A stretch of DNA of 64,000 bases from Kumtagia sp964244725 (lineage in GTDB: Bacteria; Pseudomonadota; Alphaproteobacteria; Rhizobiales; Rhizobiaceae): NCBI GenBank assembly GCA_964244725.1, contig CAXTJQ010000015.1:36682-100681 (forward strand), read 5' to 3'. The notes below the pieces were generated by a model, which was given only the letters and a program-made list of their open reading frames with translations, made no database searches and was not told where the DNA came from. Position numbers and translations under genes: made by a program. Every line of letters starts with the position of its first letter. Positions within the stretch are counted from its first letter, which is position 1. This document shows positions 1-7,880 of this stretch, piece by piece.

Positions 1-176
1 ATTCGATGGCGATCGTGAAGGATTTCTGGGCCGAGCCGAGCTACGCCTCGCTGCTGCAAGCCTCGCAGAAGCGCTTCCATGATTATGTCGTGGCCGGCAA
101 CGGCGCCGCCAAGGACGCGCTCGACGGACTGGTCAAGGACTGGACCGAGGTTTTCGGCGACGACGGGAAGATTTGA
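1..176 (+). CDS. ABC transporter substrate-binding protein, C-terminal end (partial)
   Basis: An open frame enters from the left edge and stops at TGA 174-176. It encodes the last 57 residues or so of a protein that continues upstream of the window. The visible tail has the alternating helical look of the C-terminus of family 1 sugar/polyol binding proteins (near the end, LVKDWTEVFGDD). Two permease genes follow directly, so this is most likely the periplasmic receptor of the importer encoded at 245-4468. Its ligand cannot be read from this fragment. The dihydroxyacetone kinase genes downstream make glycerol, dihydroxyacetone or another polyol or sugar plausible, but that is inference. Confidence 0.75.
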   Translation, partial: SMAIVKDFWAEPSYASLLQASQKRFHDYVVAGNGAAKDALDGLVKDWTEVFGDDGKI

Positions 177-187
177 CCTCTTTCGTC

Positions 188-224
188 ACGACGGCTCGCG
201 CCTTGCGCGGGCCGTCGTTCTTTT
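188..224 (+). terminator. Intra-operon hairpin with U-rich tail after the binding-protein gene
   Basis: Arms at 188-201 and 205-218 form a 14-bp stem (one G-U pair) around a 3-nt loop and are followed by TTCTTTT at 218-224. This is a textbook intrinsic terminator shape. It lies just after the binding-protein stop and before the first permease start at 245. Partial termination here would make more receptor than permease mRNA, as is common in ABC import operons. The effect is inferred; the structure is read from the sequence. Confidence 0.7.
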
Positions 225-244
225 GCCTGACATTGCGCCCGGAC

Positions 245-1216
245 ATGCCTGTGATCGACAATACATCCATCCTCGACCGGGCGGCCGAAGCTGCGGCGCG
301 CGTCACGCCCGAGCCGGTCTCGCGGCGCGTGCGCGGACTGTCGGACAGGGTGGTGGCCTGGCTGTTCATCGGCCCGACGATGCTGCTGCTGCTTGCGATC
401 AACATTTTCCCGCTGATCTGGGCGGTCTATCTGAGCTTCACCAACTACCGCGCCAACCGACCCAACGAAATCGTCAAGAATGTCGGGATCGCCAACTATC
501 AGCGCATCCTTGGCGACCAGGACATCTGGATCGCCATGCAGGCGACGGCCCATTTCGTGTTCTGGACGATCCTGCTGCAGATGACGATCGGCTTCACGCT
601 GGCCTATCTGATTGACCGGAAATTTCGCGGTCACGCCTTCTGGACGACGATTATCCTGGTGCCGATGATGCTTTCGCCCGCCGTGGTCGGCAATTTCTGG
701 CGCTTCCTCTACCAGCCGCAGATCGGGCTGTTCACCTACATCGTGTCGTTCTTCACAGGCATCCCGCCGACCGACATCGACATGCTATCCTCCGTCGATC
801 TCGCGCCGTGGTCGATCATCATCGTCGATACCTGGATGTGGACGCCCTACGTGATGCTGATCTGCCTCGCCGGGCTGCGTTCCATTCCCGACTACATCTA
901 CGAGGCCGCCGAGGTCGACCGCGCCTCCAACTGGCGGCAGTTCTGGTCGATCACGCTGCCGATGGCGCTGCCGTTCATCATGCTGGCGGTGCTGTTTCGC
1001 GGCATCGAGAACTTCAAGATGTTCGACATGGTCAACCTCTTGACCGGCGGCGGGCCGGGCTCCACCACGGAAGTCGCCTCGATCACGCTGAAGCGCCAGG
1101 CCTTCGAGAGCTGGCGCACAGGCTATTCATCGGCGTTCGCGATCATCCTGTTCGTCGCGGTGTTCGGGCTCGCCAACATCTACGTCAAGGTGCTCAACCG
1201 GGTGAAGAGCCGATGA
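245..1216 (+). CDS. ABC sugar/polyol transporter permease (MalF/UgpA type)
   Basis: This 323-residue inner-membrane protein has about six hydrophobic segments. It carries the cytoplasmic EAA loop of binding-protein-dependent permeases near residues 220-245 (YEAAEVDRASNWRQF), which contacts the ATPase. Family length is about 290-320. The frame opens earlier at TTG 173, but that start would place the coding region across the terminator-like hairpin at 188-224, so ATG 245 is preferred. The stop overlaps the start of the next permease (ATGA), which indicates translational coupling. It should form a heterodimer with the product of 1213-2160. The substrate is not determined. Confidence 0.9.
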   Translation: MPVIDNTSILDRAAEAAARVTPEPVSRRVRGLSDRVVAWLFIGPTMLLLLAINIFPLIWAVYLSFTNYRANRPNEIVKNVGIANYQRILGDQDIWIAMQATAHFVFWTILLQMTIGFTLAYLIDRKFRGHAFWTTIILVPMMLSPAVVGNFWRFLYQPQIGLFTYIVSFFTGIPPTDIDMLSSVDLAPWSIIIVDTWMWTPYVMLICLAGLRSIPDYIYEAAEVDRASNWRQFWSITLPMALPFIMLAVLFRGIENFKMFDMVNLLTGGGPGSTTEVASITLKRQAFESWRTGYSSAFAIILFVAVFGLANIYVKVLNRVKSR

Positions 1217-2160
1217 GCGCCGCGGCTCATTCCGTCATCGAGCCGAGCCGGACGTCGAAGCGCGTCGCCGGCGGCATCGTCATCCTCTACGCGGTCCTTT
1301 CGATGATCCCGCTGTTCTGGATCATCGCCACCAGCTTCAAGACGCCGCCCGATTCGATCGCCTATCCGCCAAAGGTGCTCTTCACGCCGAGCGTCGAAGG
1401 CTACTGCAACCTGTTCACCACGCGCACTCGCCAGACGGCCGAATACATCAATTCCCTGCCGCCGGCGGAAAACTTCTGCGACGAGACCACGCGCAAGCGC
1501 AACATGGTGATCGCGGGCCAATCGAACTTCCTGCCGCGCTTTTTGAACTCATTGGTCATCGCCTTCGGCTCGACGTTCTGCGCGGTGTTCCTCGGCACGC
1601 TGGCGGCCTACGGTTTCTCGCGCTTCAACGTGCCGCTTTCGGACGACCTGCTGTTCTTCATCCTGTCGACGCGCATGATGCCGCCGATCGCGGTGGCGAT
1701 TCCGATCTACCTGATGTACCGCGAACTGGGACTGTCGGACACCGCTCTCGGCATGATCCTGCTCTACACGGCCGTCAACGTCTCGCTCGCGGTCTGGCTG
1801 CTGAAAGGCTTCATCGACGAGATCCCGCGCGAATATGAGGAAGCGGCGATGATCGACGGCTATTCGCGGCTGCAATCCTTCTGGAAGGTCGTGCTGCCGC
1901 AGGCCACCACCGGCATCGCCGCCACCGCCATCTTCTGCCTGATTTTCGCCTGGAACGAGTATGCCTTCGCCGCGCTGCTCACCTCCGGCACGGCGCAGAC
2001 CGCGCCGCCCTTCATCCCGACCATCATCGGCGAGGGCGGGCAGGACTGGCCGGCGGTCGCCGCCGGCACGACGGTATTCCTGGTGCCGATCCTGGTGTTC
2101 ACGATCCTGCTTCGCAAGCATCTCCTGCGCGGGATTACATTCGGGGCGGTGCGGAAATGA
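1213..2160 (+). CDS. ABC sugar/polyol transporter permease (MalG/UgpE type)
   Basis: This 315-residue permease is the partner of the preceding gene and starts inside its stop codon. It has the usual MalG-type membrane pattern and an EAA loop around residues 205-230 (YEEAAMIDGYSRLQSF). A long segment between the first two membrane helices (about residues 50-110, with several Tyr and Cys) is predicted to be periplasmic and is larger than in minimal MalG proteins. It ends with a basic tail typical of this family. The next small gene starts within its stop codon, so the whole transporter is probably translated in a coupled way. Confidence 0.9.
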   Translation: MSAAAHSVIEPSRTSKRVAGGIVILYAVLSMIPLFWIIATSFKTPPDSIAYPPKVLFTPSVEGYCNLFTTRTRQTAEYINSLPPAENFCDETTRKRNMVIAGQSNFLPRFLNSLVIAFGSTFCAVFLGTLAAYGFSRFNVPLSDDLLFFILSTRMMPPIAVAIPIYLMYRELGLSDTALGMILLYTAVNVSLAVWLLKGFIDEIPREYEEAAMIDGYSRLQSFWKVVLPQATTGIAATAIFCLIFAWNEYAFAALLTSGTAQTAPPFIPTIIGEGGQDWPAVAAGTTVFLVPILVFTILLRKHLLRGITFGAVRK

Positions 2161-2360
2161 GTGGCCGGTCGATTGCAAAACGCACCCGCTGGCCGAAATA
2201 CCTCCGCCGCGGCATCCTCGAAAACATCGCCACGGGCCTGATCGCGCTTGGCTTCGTGATGCTGTTCCAGCCGTTCGCGCTTGAACTGTACTCCTACTCC
2301 TTCGTCACCATGCTGTTCGGCACGGTGATGTTTATCGTCGTCTCCAAGTTTCCGCAGTAG
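2157..2360 (+). CDS. Small two-helix membrane protein of the ABC transporter operon
   Basis: This 67-residue protein has a basic N-terminus (about residues 1-22) followed by two hydrophobic stretches (about 24-43 and 47-64). Its start overlaps the permease stop (ATGA) and the ATPase gene begins one base after its stop, so it is a genuine operon member. In rhizobial glycerol ABC transporters a small membrane protein (GlpU, DUF2160 family) sits at the matching place between permease and other subunit genes. The family match here is inference from position and topology, and this protein is shorter. It may be an accessory subunit. Confidence 0.7.
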   Translation: MSGRSIAKRTRWPKYLRRGILENIATGLIALGFVMLFQPFALELYSYSFVTMLFGTVMFIVVSKFPQ

Positions 2361-2361
2361 C

Positions 2362-3459
2362 ATGGCAGAAATCCGCGTCGAAAACCTTCGCAAGGAGTTC
2401 GGATCGTTCGTCGCGGTCCAGAACTCGAATTTCACCGTCGGCGACGGCGAGTTCTTCGTCATGCTCGGGCCGTCGGGCTGCGGCAAGACGACGACGCTGC
2501 GCATGATCGCCGGGCTCGAACTGCCATCCAGCGGCCGCATCCTGCTCGGCGGCGAGGACGTGTCGCAACTGCGCGCGCGGGAACGCGACATCGCCTTCGT
2601 CTTCCAGCTCTTCGCGCTCTATCCGCACATGAACGTGCGCAAGAACATCGGCTTCCCGCTTTTGGCGCAGGGCATGCGGCGCAACGACATCCGGCAACGC
2701 GTCGAGGAAACCGCGAAGCTGCTGCGTATCGATCATTTGCTCAACAAGCCGGTGTCGGGACTTGCAGGCGGCGACCGTCAGCGCGTCGCGCTCGGCCGCG
2801 CCATCGTGCGACGGCCCAAATGCTTCCTGATGGACGAGCCGCTCGGCACGCTCGACACCGAGTTCCGCGATTTGATGGTCCATGAACTGCGCGAACTGCA
2901 CAACCGCATCCACGCCACCACCGTCTACGTCACGCACGACCAGATGGAGGCGATGTCGATGGCCGACAAGATCGCCGTGATGAGCAATGGCCTGATCGAG
3001 CAGTTCGGCAGCCCGCAGGAAATCTACGACCGGCCTGCCTCGATGTTCGTCGCCGACTTCATCGGCTCGCCGCCGATGAATTTTCTGTCGTTTCAGGGCG
3101 GACTGGCCAAGGGTGACAGGCAAATCGTCGTTCAAGGCGCGAGCGTCGGCGTGCCAGAAGTGCGCGAGGAGTATGCGCCGGCGGCGATGGCCCTCGGCAT
3201 CCGGCCAGAGCACATCCGTTTCGACGAGAATTCGAAATTGCGCGGCTCGGTCTATGGTACGGAATATCTCGGCACGACGCAGATCGTCGCGGTCGAGACC
3301 GCCGACGGCATCATCAAGGCGCGCGTACCCGCCGACGTCCGCCTGAGCATGGGCGAGCCGGTCGGCCTTGCGCTCACCGGCGCGCGGCTATCGATCTTCG
3401 ACAAGGCGTCGGGTCGCGCCGTGCGCACCGCAATCCACGAGGGTGGCGCGCATGGCTGA
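2362..3459 (+). CDS. ABC transporter ATP-binding protein 1 (UgpC/GlpS-like), atypical signature
   Basis: This 365-residue cytoplasmic ATPase belongs to the MalK/UgpC group and has a C-terminal TOBE-like domain (about 240-350). Walker A is at 36-44 (GPSGCGKTT), the Q-loop Gln near 82, Walker B ends at MDEP near 157-160, and a THDQ switch histidine lies near 193. The ABC signature reads LAGGD at 134-138 instead of LSGGQ, and the D-loop reads GTLD. The catalytic motifs are otherwise present. A second ATPase with a canonical LSGGE follows, so the two probably form an asymmetric heterodimer. The gene overlaps the next by 8 bases. Confidence 0.9.
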   Translation: MAEIRVENLRKEFGSFVAVQNSNFTVGDGEFFVMLGPSGCGKTTTLRMIAGLELPSSGRILLGGEDVSQLRARERDIAFVFQLFALYPHMNVRKNIGFPLLAQGMRRNDIRQRVEETAKLLRIDHLLNKPVSGLAGGDRQRVALGRAIVRRPKCFLMDEPLGTLDTEFRDLMVHELRELHNRIHATTVYVTHDQMEAMSMADKIAVMSNGLIEQFGSPQEIYDRPASMFVADFIGSPPMNFLSFQGGLAKGDRQIVVQGASVGVPEVREEYAPAAMALGIRPEHIRFDENSKLRGSVYGTEYLGTTQIVAVETADGIIKARVPADVRLSMGEPVGLALTGARLSIFDKASGRAVRTAIHEGGAHG

Positions 3460-4468
3460 CGTGATCCTCAGCGGCGTCAGCAAGGCGTTCGGCGACCATC
3501 AGGCGCTGGACGGGCTCGATTTGCGCATCGCGAATGGCGAGTTCATCGTGCTGCTCGGGCCGACCGGCGCGGGCAAGACGACGACGCTCAGGCTCGTTGC
3601 CGGGCTGGAAAAGCCGGACGGCGGCACGATCCGCATCGGCAATCACGACGCGACCGCGCTCGCCCCGGCGGAACGCGACGTGGCATTCGTTTTCCAGCAA
3701 TATTCGCTCTACCCGCATCTCAGCGTTTACGAGAACCTCGCCTTTCCGCTCCGCTCGCCGGCGCGAAGGTTGCCGGAAGACCAGATCCGCCGCCGGGTCC
3801 AGGAAGTGGCGAAGATGGTGCGGATCGCCCACAAGCTGGAGAACAAGTCGACGCGGCTTTCGGGCGGCGAAATGCAGCGCGTGGCGATCGGCCGGGCGCT
3901 GGTGCGCAAGCCGGCGATCTATCTCATGGACGAGCCGCTGTCCTCGCTCGACGCCAAGCTGCGCGCGGAACTGCGGCTCGAACTGAAGCGCATCCAGGCC
4001 GAGCTCGGCTCGACCGTGCTTTACGTCACGCACGACCAGATCGAGGCGATGACCATGGCCGACCGGATCGGGATCCTGGCTGACGGCGTGCTGGTGCAGA
4101 TCGGCTCGCCCCGAACGATCTACACCGAGCCGGCCAATCTGCACGTCGCCGCACGGCTCGGCCAGCCGGCGATCAACCTGATCCCGGCCGGGCTGCTGCC
4201 GGATGCGGCCGCGCCTGCCGGGACGAAGACGATCGGCGCGCGCACGGAGCATCTGACGATCGAGAAATCGGCAAACGGGCATGCGGACGGCGTCATCGAC
4301 TGGGTCGAGCATCTCGGCGACCAGAACCACCTGCATCTGACCGTCAAGGATCGCAAGCTGATCACGCTGACCGATCCGGACACGCCGTTCCGCAAGGGCG
4401 ACGCGGTCACCGTTCGCTATCGCGCGCCGCTGTTCTTCGATGCTTCCGGCAACAGGATCGGGGGGTGA
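3452..4468 (+). CDS. ABC transporter ATP-binding protein 2 (UgpC/GlpT-like)
   Basis: This 338-residue MalK/UgpC-type ATPase has Walker A at 36-44 (GPTGAGKTT), a Q-loop, signature LSGGE at 136-140, Walker B ending MDEPLSSLD, and THDQ. A C-terminal TOBE-like domain follows from about residue 235. ATG 3452 lies inside the end of the preceding ATPase gene. The frame is open upstream, but family alignment supports this start (MADVILSGVSKAFG). Two different ATPases in one import operon are unusual for MalK-type systems and recall the rhizobial glycerol transporter GlpS/GlpT. It energises uptake through the permeases encoded upstream. Confidence 0.9.
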   Translation: MADVILSGVSKAFGDHQALDGLDLRIANGEFIVLLGPTGAGKTTTLRLVAGLEKPDGGTIRIGNHDATALAPAERDVAFVFQQYSLYPHLSVYENLAFPLRSPARRLPEDQIRRRVQEVAKMVRIAHKLENKSTRLSGGEMQRVAIGRALVRKPAIYLMDEPLSSLDAKLRAELRLELKRIQAELGSTVLYVTHDQIEAMTMADRIGILADGVLVQIGSPRTIYTEPANLHVAARLGQPAINLIPAGLLPDAAAPAGTKTIGARTEHLTIEKSANGHADGVIDWVEHLGDQNHLHLTVKDRKLITLTDPDTPFRKGDAVTVRYRAPLFFDASGNRIGG

Positions 4469-4521
4469 GGCGCGTGGAAACTACCCCTCATCCGATTTTG
4501 CCTCAAGACGAACGGTTTGAG

Positions 4522-5133
4522 ATGACAAGTTTAACTTCTCTTCACCTCGCCATCCTCATCGCCGTCTGCGCGGACACGATCGTCTCGCATGCCGACGAAC
4601 TCACCGCGCTCGACCAGGCGATCGGCGACGGCGACCACGGGTTGAACATGAAGCGCGGGGCGGAGGCGGTGCGGGCGGATGCCGCGGCCATTAGCGCGAT
4701 GCCACTGCCCGACGCGCTGAAGGCGATCGGAACGAAACTCGTGATGACGGTCGGCGGGGCGTCCGGGCCTTTGTTCGGGACCTTTTTCATGGCGTTGGGC
4801 AAGGAACTGCCGCCCACGCCGACCCGCGCCGAACTGAATGCCGCCTTCGCAAAGGCAGTCGAAGCGGTCGCGGCGCGCGGCAAATCGCAGGTGGGGCAAA
4901 AGACGATGCTCGACGTAGTTTTTCCGGTTGCCGAAGCGCTCTCGGCGGGACGTTCGACGGTCGAGATCGCGGACATGGCCGACGCGGCGGCGAAAGCAAC
5001 GACGCCGATGAAGGCGATCCGCGGACGCGCGTCTTTCCTCGGCGACCGGTCGATCGGCCACATGGACGCCGGCGCGCGCTCGTCGGCGCTGCTGATCGGC
5101 GCAATCGTGGAAGCGCTGGGGCAAAACGCATGA
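4522..5133 (+). CDS. dhaL: Dihydroxyacetone kinase subunit DhaL (ADP-binding)
   Basis: This 203-residue protein is the nucleotide-binding subunit of PTS-type dihydroxyacetone kinase. It holds a tightly bound ADP that is rephosphorylated by DhaM and passes the phosphate to DHA bound on DhaK. The Mg/ADP aspartates are visible as D31, D36 and D38 in ALDQAIGDGDHG. The family motifs VGGASGPLFGTFF and GRASFLGDRSIGHMDAGA follow. A longer GTG start at 4465 overlaps the ATPase stop, but ATG 4522 matches the usual DhaL length (about 210). The next gene starts inside its stop. Confidence 0.95.
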   Translation: MTSLTSLHLAILIAVCADTIVSHADELTALDQAIGDGDHGLNMKRGAEAVRADAAAISAMPLPDALKAIGTKLVMTVGGASGPLFGTFFMALGKELPPTPTRAELNAAFAKAVEAVAARGKSQVGQKTMLDVVFPVAEALSAGRSTVEIADMADAAAKATTPMKAIRGRASFLGDRSIGHMDAGARSSALLIGAIVEALGQNA

Positions 5134-5519
5134 GCAATGTCGGAATCGTCATCGTGTCGCATTCGCCGCTGGTGGCGCAGGGCGCGGCCGACATGGTCCG
5201 GCAGATGGTCGGCGACGAGGTGCCGCTCGCCTGGTGCGGCGGCAATTCGGAGGGCGGGCTCGGCACTCAGGTCGGCGCGATCATGAACGCGATCGAGGCG
5301 GCTTGGTCCGACGCCGGCGTGGCGATCCTGGTCGATCTCGGCGGGGCGGAAACCAACAGCGAAATGGCGGTCGAGATGATCGGCGAGCCGCGAGCGGGCA
5401 AGATCGTCGTCTGCAACGCGCCGATCGTCGAGGGCGCGGTGATGGCGGCGACCGAAGCCTCGGGCGGCGCGACGCTGAAGCAGGTCGTCGCGACGGCGCA
5501 TGAACTGTCACCGGCGTGA
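5130..5519 (+). CDS. dhaM: DhaM EIIA domain of PTS-dependent dihydroxyacetone kinase
   Basis: This 129-residue protein contains only the EIIA-type (mannose-like fold) part of DhaM. The phosphorylatable histidine is H11 in IVIVSHSP, followed by the conserved region ending GGNSEGGLGT and the LVDLGGAETNSEM segment. It accepts phosphate from HPr and rephosphorylates the ADP on DhaL. In Escherichia coli DhaM is a fusion of EIIA, HPr and part of enzyme I. Here the three functions are separate consecutive genes (5130, 5536, 5813). It overlaps dhaL by 4 bases. Confidence 0.93.
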   Translation: MSNVGIVIVSHSPLVAQGAADMVRQMVGDEVPLAWCGGNSEGGLGTQVGAIMNAIEAAWSDAGVAILVDLGGAETNSEMAVEMIGEPRAGKIVVCNAPIVEGAVMAATEASGGATLKQVVATAHELSPA

Positions 5520-5535
5520 ATTTTGGGAATAACGA

Positions 5536-5835
5536 ATGTCGAGCAGCGCTGAAACCACCGTTCTGATCACACATGAGGTGGGGCTGCACGCCCGCCCGTC
5601 GGTGAAATTCACGAAACTCGCCAAGACCTACGCGGCGCGCGTGGAAATGGCGCTCGATCCGGCGGGACCATGGTTCGACGCCAAGAGCATCGTCAAGGTC
5701 ATGGCCGCCAAGGCGCCGAAGGGCACCACGCTGCATCTGCGCGCGGACGGCGAGGGATCGACCGAGGCGGTCGGGGCGCTTAAGGCGCTGGTCGAGCGGG
5801 ATTTCGACGAGGATGCGCATGCAAAATCGGCATGA
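5536..5835 (+). CDS. HPr-family phosphocarrier protein of the DHA kinase relay
   Basis: This 99-residue protein carries the HPr active site GLHARPSVKF with the phosphate-accepting histidine at about H18. A Ser sits at the regulatory-site position (S51 in DAKSIVKVMA). The C-terminal part is slightly longer than classical HPr (85-90 residues). It should pass phosphate from the enzyme I encoded next to DhaM. It lies 16 bases after dhaM and overlaps the enzyme I gene by 23 bases, so it is part of the same operon. It is likely dedicated to this relay rather than to the nitrogen PTS, but that is inferred from position. Confidence 0.93.
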   Translation: MSSSAETTVLITHEVGLHARPSVKFTKLAKTYAARVEMALDPAGPWFDAKSIVKVMAAKAPKGTTLHLRADGEGSTEAVGALKALVERDFDEDAHAKSA

Positions 5836-7405
5836 ACTCACCGGGGCCGCCGCGTCGCCCGGCTACGCCGAGGGCGCCGTTTTCGATCTCGACCGGCCGT
5901 TGGCCGTCTATGTGCCGACGCACGATCCCGACACCGAAAAGACCGCGCTGGAAAACGCGATTGCATCCGCCTCGGAACGGCTGGCGGGTCTGATCGCAGC
6001 GGCGCCGGGAGAAGCCGGCGACATCCTCGAATTCCAGCTCGCCATGCTGGAGGATGACGCCCTGACGGGTCCCGCGATGGCGGGCATCGCGGCCGGCCAG
6101 CCGGCGGATGCCGCATGGGTCATGGCGCTCGACGCCGAGATCGCGGGGTACGAGGCGTCGGCGGAGGATTATTTTCGGGCCCGCGCGGCCGACATCCGCG
6201 ACATCCGCGATCAGGTTCTCTCCACGCTGGCCGCCGAAACCGCGCGGAAGCCGCCGCCGGGAGCGATCCTGTACGGACACGATATCGCGCCGACACGCTT
6301 TCTGGAGACCGACTGGTCGCTGGGTGGCGGCATCGCGCTCAGGAAAGGCAGTTCGGCCAGCCATGTGGCGATGCTGGCGCGCGCCCGCGCCGTGCCGATG
6401 GTGGTGGGCTTGGGCCATTCCGCGAATGGCTTCGCCGGGCGGGCCCTGCTCGATGCAGAGCATGGCAGCCTGATCTTAGGGCCATCCGAAAGCGAGATCG
6501 TACGGCATCAGGCCGCGTCGGCCGCTTTCACCATCCGCCGCGACGATACGCATCGGTTTCTCGGAAAGCCCGCGGCCATGAAGGACGGGACGCCGGTGCG
6601 CGTGCAGGTCAACGTCGCCGATCCTTCCGATGTCGAGCGTATCGAGATCGCGACCTGCGACGGCGTCGGGTTGATGCGCACCGAATTCCTGTTCGGCAAG
6701 ACGCTTCCCGACGAGGAGAGCCAGTACCAGGCCTATCGCAAGGTGCTCGGCTGGGCAGGCGACAAGGCTGTCACGATCCGCACGGTCGACGCTGGCGGCG
6801 ACAAGCCGGTCCCGGGCTTTACCGTCGAGGAGAGCAATCCGTTTCTCGGCCTGCGCGGGATCCGCCTGTCGCTTGCGCGGCCGGAGATCTTCCGCATCCA
6901 GATCCGGGCGCTGCTGCGAGCCGCGACGCATGGCAATCTGAAGGTGATGTTCCCGATGATCGCCGTTCCCGAGGAATACGCCAGGGCCGGGGCGTTGTTC
7001 GCGGAAGAGGCCGCGCATCTCAATGCCGCCGGCATGGCCTTCCGAATGCCGCCGCTCGGCGTCATGGTCGAGGTCCCCTCGGTGGCGATCGCGCCGGATG
7101 TCTTCGCGGATGTCGCCTTCTTCTCGATCGGCTCGAACGATTTGACGCAATATGTGATGGCGGCGGCGCGCGACAACGGGTCGGTCGCGGCGCTGAATTC
7201 GGTGCGCAGCCCGGCCGTGCTGAAACTGATCGCGCAGGTAGCGGCTTTCGGCCAGGCGAACGGCATCCCGGTCAGCCTGTGCGGCGATGCCGGCGGCGAT
7301 CCTGCGGCGATCCCGGCGCTGCTCGCGGCGGGCCTGCGCGACTTCTCCGTCGCGCCCGCACAGCTGGCGACGGCCAAGGCGACGATCGCCGGCGTTGCGC
7401 TCTGA
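5813..7405 (+). CDS. ptsI: Phosphoenolpyruvate-protein phosphotransferase (enzyme I), no GAF domain
   Basis: This 530-residue enzyme takes phosphate from PEP and gives it to HPr. Order: N-terminal HPr-binding/phosphohistidine region with H184 in GSSASHVAMLARA, a linker, then the PEP-binding barrel with TVDAGGDKPVPG, NPFLGLRGIRLSL, VEVPS and IGSNDLTQY. The catalytic cysteine is about C490 in SLCGDAGGDP. It is complete, unlike the truncated enzyme I part of E. coli DhaM, and lacks the GAF domain of the nitrogen-PTS enzyme PtsP. ATG 5813 overlaps the HPr gene, and a second in-frame ATG is at 5819. The symbol is by family; a DhaM-specific role is inferred from context. Confidence 0.92.
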   Translation: MRMQNRHELTGAAASPGYAEGAVFDLDRPLAVYVPTHDPDTEKTALENAIASASERLAGLIAAAPGEAGDILEFQLAMLEDDALTGPAMAGIAAGQPADAAWVMALDAEIAGYEASAEDYFRARAADIRDIRDQVLSTLAAETARKPPPGAILYGHDIAPTRFLETDWSLGGGIALRKGSSASHVAMLARARAVPMVVGLGHSANGFAGRALLDAEHGSLILGPSESEIVRHQAASAAFTIRRDDTHRFLGKPAAMKDGTPVRVQVNVADPSDVERIEIATCDGVGLMRTEFLFGKTLPDEESQYQAYRKVLGWAGDKAVTIRTVDAGGDKPVPGFTVEESNPFLGLRGIRLSLARPEIFRIQIRALLRAATHGNLKVMFPMIAVPEEYARAGALFAEEAAHLNAAGMAFRMPPLGVMVEVPSVAIAPDVFADVAFFSIGSNDLTQYVMAAARDNGSVAALNSVRSPAVLKLIAQVAAFGQANGIPVSLCGDAGGDPAAIPALLAAGLRDFSVAPAQLATAKATIAGVAL

Positions 7406-7413
7406 GGCCCGGC

Positions 7414-7836
7414 GTGGACGGACCCGACAAACTAGGCGAAAGCGCATCGGACGAGGCGGTCCGCGCCTACAAGACGATCCTGTCGGCCGTCATCGACCAG
7501 CGTCCGTCCGGCATGCGCCAACGCCTCGCCGACGCGCTCGGCAAGCACCGCAGCTTCGCGACGCAGATCGCAAGCCCGGCCTATACGATCCCGATTCCAG
7601 CCAAGCATCTGCCGCAGATTTTCGCGGTGTGCCATTTCAGCCAGGCTGAACGCGAGTATTTCCTCACCGCCTATCGCCTCGCCCATCCCGGAAAGGCCCG
7701 ATCCACCGAAGGCGCGCGCAAGACTCGGCATCTGTCGCTGACCGTTCCGGATCTCGGCGACGCCAAACAGAACGCCGCGCTCGACCGCGCCGTTCACGAC
7801 TTCATCCAGCGCGTCTCGCACCTGATGGGCAAATAG
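7414..7836 (+). CDS. Unknown protein between enzyme I and dhaK
   Basis: This 140-residue protein has no function that I recognise. The GTG start at 7414 is chosen because it sits 8 bases after the enzyme I stop; no better ATG exists nearby. Residues about 15-105 are compact and helical (RLADALGKHRSFATQI, then HLPQIFAVCHFSQAEREYFLTAY), which has the feel of a small helix-turn-helix-like domain. A basic linker and a helical tail (residues 115-140) follow. Its position inside the DHA kinase cluster suggests a regulatory or accessory role. This is inference only. Confidence 0.75.
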   Translation: MDGPDKLGESASDEAVRAYKTILSAVIDQRPSGMRQRLADALGKHRSFATQIASPAYTIPIPAKHLPQIFAVCHFSQAEREYFLTAYRLAHPGKARSTEGARKTRHLSLTVPDLGDAKQNAALDRAVHDFIQRVSHLMGK

Positions 7837-7880
7837 GACAGCGCGGCATCTCGCCTGGACCCGACAAGCAGGAGCATTTC

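Noticed and set aside
173..244. TTG start giving 24 extra residues on the first permease
   Set aside because: It would place coding sequence over a terminator-like hairpin, and the added residues are not family-like.
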